A DNA stretch of 57,421 nucleotides. Origin: Prochlorococcus marinus str. MIT 9401. GTDB lineage: Bacteria; Cyanobacteriota; Cyanobacteriia; PCC-6307; Cyanobiaceae. Positions 20,826-28,252 of this stretch are shown one piece after another. The DNA is taken from the NCBI RefSeq assembly GCF_000760095.1, contig NZ_JNAR01000007.1:1-57421 (forward strand). Reading direction: 5' to 3'. The number at the start of each line of letters is the position of its first letter. Positions within the stretch are counted from its first letter, which is position 1. The position numbers were made by a program, and so were the translations under genes. Under the pieces are notes generated by a model that made no database searches, was not told the DNA's origin, and saw only the letters and a program-made list of their open reading frames with translations.

Positions 20826-22019
20826 ATGCAATATCGCAGATTTGGAAGAACTAATTTAAACATTCCTATTTTATCCTTGGGTGGCATGAGATTCCAAAAA
20901 AGTTGGGATCAATTAGATTTTTCTGAAATTTCTTATGAAGAACAAAATAAAGTAGAAAATATACTAAATTTGGCAAATAAATATGGCTTAAGCCATGTCG
21001 AAACTGCTAAATACTATGGAACTTCAGAAGTGCAATTAGGAATGGGTTTTCAAAAAACTAAAAAAATTCCAAACATTATTCAGACAAAGATTCCTCCAAA
21101 TAGTGATCCAGAAATTTTCGAGAGAGATGTAATATCAAGTATTGAAAGATTGAAAGTTAAAAGAATTGATTTGCTAGCGATTCATGGCATTAATACAGAC
21201 GAGCATTTACATCAGGCTGTTAAAGATGGAGGGTGTATTGACGTCTTGAGGAATTTGCAAAAAGAAAATTTTATTGGATCTATTGGATTTTCGACCCATG
21301 GAAAATCTTCACTCATTGAGAAGGCCATATCAACAAACTTATTTGATTATGTAAATTTGCACTGGTATTTCATCAATCAAGAAAATACAAAGGTTATTCA
21401 TCTAGCAAATAAGTATGATCTTGGGGTTTTTATAATAAGTCCTACCGACAAAGGGGGACATCTTCATACTCCCTCAACAAAAATGTTAGAACTTTGTAGC
21501 CCACTGCATCCAATAGTTTTTAATGATCTTTTCTGCCTAAGAAATAAAAATGTTCATACTCTTAGTGTGGGTATTGCAAAAGAAGCAGATTTTGATTTGC
21601 ATTTAGAAGCGGTCTCTCTTTTATCCGACTCTGAACAGTATGTTCCAAAGATTATAAACAGATTAAGGCAAGAATCAATTAATGCTTTAGGTTTAGAGTG
21701 GTATCAAAATTGGAATAAAAATTTACCAAGTTGGGAAAATACACCAGGAAATATTAACATTCCCGTTATGCTTTGGCTTTCAAATTTAGTAGATTGGCTT
21801 GATATGGAAGGATTTGCAAGATCAAGATATCAATTGCTTGGTAATGGAAGTCATTGGTTCCCAGGCTCTAACGCTAATTTATTAGATGTGGATGTTTCTG
21901 AAGGCCAATTATTGAAAGTTTTAGAAGGCCATATAAATCCAAAAAAAGTTATAAATAAATTGAGAACTTTAAAAGAAAAGTTTGGTGATAAGGTTGCTAA
22001 AAGATTGTCAAAAAAATAG
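20826..22019 (+). CDS. Aldo/keto reductase with degenerate C-terminal ferredoxin region
   Basis: 397 residues. An AKR TIM barrel occupies about 1-280: the start YRRFGRTNLNIPILSLGGMR is typical. Tyr64, Lys88 and His120 of the catalytic tetrad are present, but the usual Asp is Glu59 (VETAKYYG). The length and C-terminal region match the AKR-plus-ferredoxin class seen in cyanobacteria. However, the expected CxxCxxCxxxCP cluster is absent; the equivalent stretch near NTPGNINIPVM has no cysteine. It lies 8 bp after a separate ferredoxin gene that could supply the missing centre. The substrate is unknown. Confidence 0.85.
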   Translation: MQYRRFGRTNLNIPILSLGGMRFQKSWDQLDFSEISYEEQNKVENILNLANKYGLSHVETAKYYGTSEVQLGMGFQKTKKIPNIIQTKIPPNSDPEIFERDVISSIERLKVKRIDLLAIHGINTDEHLHQAVKDGGCIDVLRNLQKENFIGSIGFSTHGKSSLIEKAISTNLFDYVNLHWYFINQENTKVIHLANKYDLGVFIISPTDKGGHLHTPSTKMLELCSPLHPIVFNDLFCLRNKNVHTLSVGIAKEADFDLHLEAVSLLSDSEQYVPKIINRLRQESINALGLEWYQNWNKNLPSWENTPGNINIPVMLWLSNLVDWLDMEGFARSRYQLLGNGSHWFPGSNANLLDVDVSEGQLLKVLEGHINPKKVINKLRTLKEKFGDKVAKRLSKK

Positions 22020-22021
22020 TT

Positions 22022-22735
22022 TCATAATGGATTCTTCTGAGCTTTACCAACTTTTCTTGGGTAAATTTCAGGGCAAAAATTTTTTGGCTTAATAAGAATA
22101 ATATTTCGGGTACCTTTATTTCTTGGTAACAATATCTTTTTTTTCTCTTTGAATTTTCCCTCTAATATTTCTAAAGTTTTATCTAGATTTTTACTTTCTT
22201 CATCAGTCCATTTGCCACAATATAAAAGTCCTAACCCTTCCTTTTTTAGCATTGGTAGTATATATTCTGAAACTGTTGATGGATTACTCACTGCTCTAGT
22301 AGTAGCTATATTGAAACTATTTCTCATTGACGATTGATGGGCTAAGTTCTCTATACGATCATTAATTACATGAATATTGTTTTTGAAATTGATCTCTTTG
22401 ATTAAGATTTTTAGTGCATCTGTTTTCTTTTTTGAAGAATCAACTAGGTATATTTCTGAAGTAGGATGAGTTATGGCGTAAGCTAAGCCAGGGAACCCAC
22501 AGCCGGATCCAATATCTAAAAATTTTTTATTATCAAAATTAATAGTCGGGAAAGTTTTAAAGGGCCAAATGCTGTCAAAAACTTGAGATACCCAATAATC
22601 ATCACCATTAATTAACCTTGTTAAGTTGGTTTTATTATTCAATTCTTTAATTTTAATTTTTAATTCTTGAAACATAAATATCTCTTCTTCAGTTATTAAG
22701 GAAAAAATTTCTTTTGGAATGTTTTGTTTTTTCAT
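22022..22735 (-). CDS. rsmG: 16S rRNA m7G527 methyltransferase RsmG
   Basis: About 237 residues from the ATG at 22735-22733 (MKKQNIPKEI). A longer reading from 22762 adds nine residues unlike the family. RsmG (GidB) methylates N7 of G527 in 16S rRNA using SAM. The SAM-binding loop FLDIGSGCGFPG and the following VDSSKKKTDAL are clear, as are TTRAVSNPS and CGKWTDEE in the C-terminal half. The stop lies 2 bp from the stop of the convergent aldo/keto reductase. Confidence 0.95.
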   Translation of the reverse strand: MKKQNIPKEIFSLITEEEIFMFQELKIKIKELNNKTNLTRLINGDDYWVSQVFDSIWPFKTFPTINFDNKKFLDIGSGCGFPGLAYAITHPTSEIYLVDSSKKKTDALKILIKEINFKNNIHVINDRIENLAHQSSMRNSFNIATTRAVSNPSTVSEYILPMLKKEGLGLLYCGKWTDEESKNLDKTLEILEGKFKEKKKILLPRNKGTRNIILIKPKNFCPEIYPRKVGKAQKNPL

Positions 22736-22823
22736 TTCGTTATAAATATAAATATTTACCATTTATAAATACATTCTATTTATTAAAAATTTATTAGAAT
22801 TAAAATATCAATAAAAGACTATT

Positions 22824-23264
22824 TTGAAAGGGGAAATTTCTTATTACAAAATTTTAGGTGTAGATGAAAATGCCTCAAATAATGAATTAAGAAAGGCATT
22901 TTGCAAACTTTCCATTGAGTTACACCCTGATACAACATCTTTAGAAATAGATGATGCTAAAAGTAAATTTCAAGAAGTTTTGGAAGCTTATGAAAATTTG
23001 AATAATAGTAATTTGAGAAAAATATATGATGATAAATTAAAGGAAAAATATAGAAGTAAGCAAAAGACTAAAGTTTTAAATAATTTAATAATCGATTCAA
23101 ATAATCAAAATTTATTAGAGAACAGAAGACCTTTTTCAAGTGGGGAATTGTTTTCGTTATTTCTTTTATTTATTATCATTTCTATTAGTTTGATTTGTTC
23201 AATTTTTATTGCCTCTTTTACTGGCAAAGAATTAGATACAATACCTATCTGGTTAGTAAAATGA
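22824..23264 (+). CDS. J-domain membrane protein (DnaJ-like)
   Basis: 146 residues. A J domain fills residues 5-65, with the HPD motif at 34-36 that stimulates DnaK ATPase, and typical YYKILGV and FQEVLEAYENL helices. After a basic linker, one hydrophobic helix (about 115-135) anchors the protein, so it probably recruits an Hsp70 to the membrane. It lacks the Gly/Phe, zinc-finger and substrate domains of true DnaJ. It starts at TTG 22824; no in-frame ATG precedes the conserved start. A DUF3143 gene follows after 15 bp. Confidence 0.88.
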   Translation: MKGEISYYKILGVDENASNNELRKAFCKLSIELHPDTTSLEIDDAKSKFQEVLEAYENLNNSNLRKIYDDKLKEKYRSKQKTKVLNNLIIDSNNQNLLENRRPFSSGELFSLFLLFIIISISLICSIFIASFTGKELDTIPIWLVK

Positions 23265-23279
23265 TATTTTAAGCAGGTT

Positions 23280-23537
23280 GTGAATCTCCCTAAAAAACCC
23301 ATTAACCAACATTCACTTCAATCATTGGAATTGTGGCTAACTGATTTAGGTGCTGTAAAGGATGTTAATAATCCATCAAAATGGTACCTGCTACTCTCTA
23401 ATTGGAATGCAACTATTATTTTTGAACAAGAAGATTTAAATGTCATCTGGAAAAGTGAAGGACAGGAAACTAAAAGATTATTTTCTTACTGCATTAATAG
23501 AGAAGATGTAGAAAATGCAATACTGCAGGGACCGTAA
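23280..23537 (+). CDS. DUF3143-family protein
   Basis: 85 residues from GTG 23280. It has the DUF3143 pattern: a Pro-rich start, then HSLQSLELWLTDLGA, a central KWYLLLSNWNATIIFEQEDLNVIW-type beta hairpin (split here by position: about 39-62), and a C-terminal helix. The family is cyanobacterial and of unknown function. Placement directly behind a J-domain membrane protein suggests a shared chaperone-related task. Ends 8 bp from the stop of convergent bioA. Confidence 0.82.
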   Translation: MNLPKKPINQHSLQSLELWLTDLGAVKDVNNPSKWYLLLSNWNATIIFEQEDLNVIWKSEGQETKRLFSYCINREDVENAILQGP

Positions 23538-23545
23538 ATTTTTAT

Positions 23546-24847
23546 CTAAAGATTGTCTAAGATTTGCTTGATTATCCAGTAACTTTTTTCTAATTGATCA
23601 TCAGTTATACAGAGAGGCGGCAAGAGGTAAATAACATTCCCGAGGGGCCTAATAAATAAACCTTGCTCCATTGCACGACTCTTTATTTCTTTCCCAATAT
23701 TATTGAAATAACCTTTTTTGTTCCCAATCTCTAAATCAAAGGCAGCAATTGTGCCGGATACCCTAATCTTTTTTAAATAAGGTAAGTTTTTAAATTTATT
23801 TAAATGAGATAAATGTTTTTCTTCAAATGAAAGGTATTTGTGTGGTTCTTTTTCTAATAAATCAAGGCTAGCGTTTGCTGCAGCACAACCTAAAGGGTTA
23901 GCAGTGAAGCTATGTCCATGCCAAAAAGTTTTTCTTGGGGAATCATCAATAAAGGATTGAAAAATTTTTTCTTTACATAAAGTTATTCCCATCGGTAAAA
24001 AGCCACCAGTTAACCCTTTTGAAATACTTATTAAATCAGGAATGATTTTTGCCTTTTGGAATGCAAATAGGCTTCCACATCTCCCAAAACCGGTCAACAC
24101 TTCATCTGCAATTAACAAAGAATTATTATTTTTTATAATTTTTGAAACTTTTTTTATAAACTGAGGCCTAACCATATTCATGCCTCCTGCTCCTTGAACA
24201 AGTGGCTCAAGAATTACTGCAACTGTAGGAGTTTTAAGTAGAACTTCTAATTTTTGGATAGCCTCATTTTCTTTATTTTCTACTTCATCATCATTCATCC
24301 AAGTTGAAGGCCAGGGGACTCTTCTAACTGGGAACATAAGATTATCGAAATTCTCATTAAAAATATTCCTTTCACCTAATGCCATTGCTCCAAATGTATC
24401 GCCATGATAGGCGCCATCAAAAGCTACTATTTGAGTTCTTGTCTCTCCTCTATTTTGCCATGATTGGAAGGCAATTTTTAAAGCGACTTCCACTGCAGTA
24501 GAACCGTTATCAGAAAAGAATAATCTTTCTAGTTTTGTTAATTCACTAAGTCTTTCCGCCAATTTTTTTGCCTGTGGATGTAAAAAATCAGCAAATATAA
24601 CTTGCTCAAGCTTTTTTGATTGTTTGAAAATGGCATCCGCAATATATTCGTTACTATGACCATGAAGAGTTACCCACCAACTACTAATTGCATCAATTAG
24701 CTCTTTTTTAGGATCTTTAGTAAATAGGATGGCATCTTTACCATGAGTTACTTGTATTTGCGGTTTGCTGTTGTTGATTTGTGTAAAAGGTGGCCAAATA
24801 TTTGGGTGCCAATTTTGATTTGGAGTTTTTGAATCCAAAGATTTCAT
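23546..24847 (-). CDS. bioA: Adenosylmethionine-8-amino-7-oxononanoate aminotransferase
   Basis: 433 residues. BioA uses SAM as amino donor to turn KAPA into DAPA in biotin synthesis. It is a fold-type I PLP enzyme: Lys277 in SKGLTGG forms the Schiff base, Asp248 (LIADEV) binds the pyridine nitrogen, and GAYHGDTFGAM (146-156) lines the site. Residues 5-20 (DSKTPNQNWHPNIWPPFTQ region) carry the BioA-specific HPxxxxxPFT substrate motif. Last gene of the bio operon; its ATG directly abuts the bioD stop. Confidence 0.97.
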   Translation of the reverse strand: MKSLDSKTPNQNWHPNIWPPFTQINNSKPQIQVTHGKDAILFTKDPKKELIDAISSWWVTLHGHSNEYIADAIFKQSKKLEQVIFADFLHPQAKKLAERLSELTKLERLFFSDNGSTAVEVALKIAFQSWQNRGETRTQIVAFDGAYHGDTFGAMALGERNIFNENFDNLMFPVRRVPWPSTWMNDDEVENKENEAIQKLEVLLKTPTVAVILEPLVQGAGGMNMVRPQFIKKVSKIIKNNNSLLIADEVLTGFGRCGSLFAFQKAKIIPDLISISKGLTGGFLPMGITLCKEKIFQSFIDDSPRKTFWHGHSFTANPLGCAAANASLDLLEKEPHKYLSFEEKHLSHLNKFKNLPYLKKIRVSGTIAAFDLEIGNKKGYFNNIGKEIKSRAMEQGLFIRPLGNVIYLLPPLCITDDQLEKSYWIIKQILDNL

Positions 24848-25513
24848 TTAACTTATTTTTGAGTTTAAAAGGGAGATCAACTTATTCTTGATGTCTAGTT
24901 CTTTCCATAGTATATCTAAATTATTTGAGTCCATTTTTTTGATGTAAGGAAATTCAGCAATTAACGGAATACCACTAAAATCAACAAGAGTTTTTGGATT
25001 ATCTAAGTGTTTTTCGCCATTGACTATTAAACCTAAAATCTCAATATTTCTTCGGTTTAAGGCCTCAATACTAAGCAGGGTATGGTTAAGAGTGCCAAGT
25101 GAGCTCTTACATACTAGTATTATCGGAAGATTCCATTGTTTTATTTGATCTATTTGCAAAAAATTGCGTGTTATTGGAACCATTAATCCACCTGCAGTTT
25201 CTACAATTAATGATCCTTGCACTTTTGGCAATTTCAACTTGTCAAAGTTAATAGTTTTTTGATCTATTTCAGAAGCCCAATGAGGAGATAGAGGTTTTGT
25301 AAAGACATAAGCTTCTTTGATGATTTTCTCTTTACCTGCTTGTGTAAGTTTTTTAACAGTTTGACTATCAGTTTGCGATTCAATACCACTTTGAATAGGC
25401 TTCCAGTAAAAGGAATTTAACCCTCTAACGAAAAAAGAGCTTATTAAAGTTTTTCCAATATCAGTATCTGTTCCACAAATTATAAATTTGAAAATACTAT
25501 CCTGACTATTCAT
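24848..25513 (-). CDS. bioD: Dethiobiotin synthetase
   Basis: 221 residues from the ATG at 25513-25511. This start overlaps the bioC stop as ATGA, the commonest coupled arrangement in this operon. A start 11 codons upstream (25546) is possible but would run 37 bp into bioC. BioD carboxylates DAPA and closes the ureido ring with ATP. The P-loop GTDTDIGKT is close to the N-terminus and is the diagnostic BioD form. VETAGGLMVP is the second conserved substrate/nucleotide motif. Confidence 0.95.
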   Translation of the reverse strand: MNSQDSIFKFIICGTDTDIGKTLISSFFVRGLNSFYWKPIQSGIESQTDSQTVKKLTQAGKEKIIKEAYVFTKPLSPHWASEIDQKTINFDKLKLPKVQGSLIVETAGGLMVPITRNFLQIDQIKQWNLPIILVCKSSLGTLNHTLLSIEALNRRNIEILGLIVNGEKHLDNPKTLVDFSGIPLIAEFPYIKKMDSNNLDILWKELDIKNKLISLLNSKIS

Positions 25514-26280
25514 AATTTCCTTATGATTTGAATCGCAATTTGCCATGAAAGGTTCACTGTATTATTGTAATTCTTTGGCCAAAACTTTTGAATTTTTTTT
25601 AACTCCTTTACTGTTTTGCGTTGACAATTTGTTGATTGTGCTCCTACATTTTTAATGCTTCTAAAAAGCTTATATACATCTTCAAAATTTTCAAGATAAT
25701 TAAACTTTTCTGAATAAAGAATTTCATTCGATTTGAAATCTTTTAATAATTCTTTACTGTAAAGGAAATTAAGACCACTATATTCAATATCAATTTTTCT
25801 ACAAGTATCTTTCCATTCAGGAAAACAATCTTTTGTTGGATATGAAATGATTAAAAAACCTCCAGATATTAATTTACTAAACCAATTTTTTATTATCTTT
25901 TCTGGGTTGTTTAACCAATGGATGCAAAAGTTAGATGTTAAAAGAGAACAGTTATTGATTTCAGGAGGTAAATCATTATTCAAATCCCATAAAATTTTTT
26001 TACTAGATGATTTATTCTCAAGAAGCATTTTTTTGCTGAAATCAATTCTGGCTACTTTTTGGGAAGAAAAATTTTTTTCTATTTCATCAGCTAATATTCC
26101 TGGTCCTGAGCCTAGATCTATCCATTCACCTTTTTTTTGAGGATTTAATTCTTTGATAAATTGAACAATTTTTTTTGCAAAAAATTTCTGAATATTTGAA
26201 TGATCGAAATACCGATATGCAGCATCATTGAAATTATTTTTTATTTTCTCATTCCACTTTTTACTATTCATTTCAATCAT
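25510..26280 (-). CDS. bioC: Malonyl-ACP O-methyltransferase BioC
   Basis: 256 residues. BioC methylates malonyl-ACP so that it can enter fatty-acid elongation and become pimeloyl-ACP. The SAM loop WIDLGSGPGILADE (53-66) and the following acidic VARIDFSKKML segment define a class I methyltransferase. SNFCIHWLNNPE matches the BioC-type post-motif region. The identification over generic methyltransferases rests on the bio operon context. It overlaps bioK by 8 bp; an internal ATG at codon 4 (26271) would remove the overlap. Confidence 0.92.
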   Translation of the reverse strand: MIEMNSKKWNEKIKNNFNDAAYRYFDHSNIQKFFAKKIVQFIKELNPQKKGEWIDLGSGPGILADEIEKNFSSQKVARIDFSKKMLLENKSSSKKILWDLNNDLPPEINNCSLLTSNFCIHWLNNPEKIIKNWFSKLISGGFLIISYPTKDCFPEWKDTCRKIDIEYSGLNFLYSKELLKDFKSNEILYSEKFNYLENFEDVYKLFRSIKNVGAQSTNCQRKTVKELKKIQKFWPKNYNNTVNLSWQIAIQIIRKL

Positions 26281-26977
26281 TAAGTCTATTTAGTAAGATC
26301 TCGTATAAATTTAAATTATTCAAGCAATGACCTTGTTGAGCTAATTTAATTAAAATAGGTTTCCTATCAAGTATTTTATTTAAGGAATCTAAAAAGTTAT
26401 TATTTGATTCTTTGTCAAGAATCAAATCATTTTCTGATTTTATAAAAATAATTTTGCAATCTTTTCTTAAGAACACTGGAAAATCTCTATTGACGTAAAG
26501 TTGTTTTAAATCGCCTAAAAGTAGAGTTTTATTTAAATTTTCTAAACTTTTATAAAAGATATTTTTAAAACTATTATTAATATGATTAGGCATAAATGAT
26601 CTATGTATAAATTCTTTCAACATATCCTTAGGTTCATCTTTTATGATTTTTGTCTCCATTCTTTTTAGAGACCTCAAAATAAAGTTTCTCTTATTACTTA
26701 AAGGAAGAAAATTATTAAAAGAATTTATAAGAACAATATGAGTTGCTTCTTTTAATATTTTTTTTGGCATTAAATGAAAACCAAATGAATGGCATAAAGT
26801 CATTCTGATTTCTTTTTTAGATTCGCTTTTAATCCATTTTGCTTGATAATTTTTTGTTGAGAAATAGCCCCTTTCATTATCTTGCCAATGCCAATCATTA
26901 TTTAAAAAATCAACTTTATAATCATCCCAGAAATATTTATTTAGTCCCCACCCATGTTGAGTAATAATTTGTTTCAT
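26273..26977 (-). CDS. bioK: Pimeloyl-ACP methyl ester esterase, BioK type
   Basis: 234 residues. Alpha/beta hydrolase: the start ITQHGWGLNKYFW forms the oxyanion-hole strand, the nucleophile elbow is CHSFG with Ser64, Asp184 or Asp188 is the acid, and His217 in QQGHCL is the base. This esterase frees pimeloyl-ACP from its methyl ester, ending the BioC-initiated chain. Picocyanobacteria have been described as using BioK where E. coli uses BioH; the position between bioF and bioC fits. The elbow begins with Cys rather than the usual Gly. It overlaps bioF by 4 bp. Confidence 0.85.
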   Translation of the reverse strand: MKQIITQHGWGLNKYFWDDYKVDFLNNDWHWQDNERGYFSTKNYQAKWIKSESKKEIRMTLCHSFGFHLMPKKILKEATHIVLINSFNNFLPLSNKRNFILRSLKRMETKIIKDEPKDMLKEFIHRSFMPNHINNSFKNIFYKSLENLNKTLLLGDLKQLYVNRDFPVFLRKDCKIIFIKSENDLILDKESNNNFLDSLNKILDRKPILIKLAQQGHCLNNLNLYEILLNRLND

Positions 26978-28113
26978 TTAAACTCTTTTAATACTGAAAT
27001 GAAATTATTTAGCAGATTTAAATCTAAGTTTCTCCTTATTGTTATTCTGATTCTTGATTGACCCACTGGAACAGTTGGAGGTCTTATTGCAATTGCTAAA
27101 AATCCATTTTTTTCGAGATATTTTTGTAGATCAATTGCTTTCTCTTCTTTGCCAACAATAATTGATAAAATGTGAGAATCTCCCTGAACTGGAAAACTAA
27201 AATTTTTAATAATTTCATCTCTCCATACATTCGCAGAAGATAACAAATCAATACCCCATTCTTTATTTTCTAAAATTTTTTTTAAACCTTCTAGGGCCCC
27301 AGCAGCCAAAGATGGCGCAAGTGCTGTTGTATACCTAAATGCACCACTTGTTTGGATAAGATATTCTCCAATTTCTGAATTGGAAGCTATGAAAGCTCCA
27401 CCGCTGCCAAATGCTTTTCCAAAAGTTCCGGTAATCATAGTAATATCTGAACGACAATTAAAACTTAAACCCCTGCCTTCAGGGCCCAAGATCCCAATTG
27501 CATGAGCTTCGTCAACTAATAATTGAACACTATTTTTTTTGCAAATTTCGGTTATTTCTCTGAGCGGAGCAATTGATCCCTCCATGCTATACAGAGATTC
27601 AACAACAACTAAAATGGAATTTTTTGTGGGGTTAGATTTAACAATTTTATCTTCTAAATCTTTTAAATTATTGTGTGAAAATCGAACTAGTTTTGCTTGA
27701 GCAGCTTTAACTCCAACCAATAAAGAGTTATGGATCAATTTATCTGCTATTACGATACTATTTCTGTTCGCTAAAGCCTGGATAGCGGCTATATTTGCTT
27801 GAAATCCGCTTGGGAAAAGTAATACTTTCTCTTGATCAAGCCAATTGGCAAGTTCTGTTTCTAATAATTTATGTATTGGTCTTGAACCTGTAATAAACCT
27901 AGAGCTTCCTGAACCAATGCCTTCTAACAAGCTTATTTCGTAAGCAGCTTTTATTAAATCCTTGTCCCTGCTTAATCCAAAATAATCATTACTGCATAAG
28001 TCTATAAGTTTTTTATTTTGCGAATTTAAACTTAGAAGTTCGAAGGATTTTTTACCTAAAGAAAATGTTTTTAATTTACGGATTCTATTTTTTGGAATTT
28101 TTACTTTTTTCAT
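26974..28113 (-). CDS. bioF: 8-amino-7-oxononanoate (KAPA) synthase
   Basis: 379 residues. BioF condenses pimeloyl-ACP with alanine to give KAPA. It is a PLP enzyme of the alpha-oxoamine synthase family: Lys233 in TGTFGKAFGSGG holds PLP, with Asp201 and His204 in VDEAHAIG. GSGSSRFITGS (67-77) is a strong family marker. First gene of bioF-bioK-bioC-bioD-bioA. A 139-bp divergent region separates it from a helicase; I see no BirA-like operator there. bioB is not in the window. Confidence 0.96.
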   Translation of the reverse strand: MKKVKIPKNRIRKLKTFSLGKKSFELLSLNSQNKKLIDLCSNDYFGLSRDKDLIKAAYEISLLEGIGSGSSRFITGSRPIHKLLETELANWLDQEKVLLFPSGFQANIAAIQALANRNSIVIADKLIHNSLLVGVKAAQAKLVRFSHNNLKDLEDKIVKSNPTKNSILVVVESLYSMEGSIAPLREITEICKKNSVQLLVDEAHAIGILGPEGRGLSFNCRSDITMITGTFGKAFGSGGAFIASNSEIGEYLIQTSGAFRYTTALAPSLAAGALEGLKKILENKEWGIDLLSSANVWRDEIIKNFSFPVQGDSHILSIIVGKEEKAIDLQKYLEKNGFLAIAIRPPTVPVGQSRIRITIRRNLDLNLLNNFISVLKEFK

Positions 28114-28252
28114 TTTGGCAAAATAAAATATAGTGGATTTAATTAAAAAGATTTAGATTTACTATTAAAGTTTGCAAGGTATTTTTTGTTTATTAATATC
28201 TATATAGATCATATATTAAGAAGTTAACTCATCCTCTCTTCAATCACAATTA

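Noticed and set aside
25514-25546. Longer bioD start 11 codons upstream
   Set aside because: It would overlap bioC by 37 bp. The ATG at 25513 gives an ATGA overlap and the usual distance to the P-loop.
28198-28209. 12-bp palindrome ATCTATATAGAT between bioF and the helicase
   Set aside because: Purely AT-rich and in a promoter region where TATA-like palindromes are expected by chance. Nothing links it to biotin regulation.
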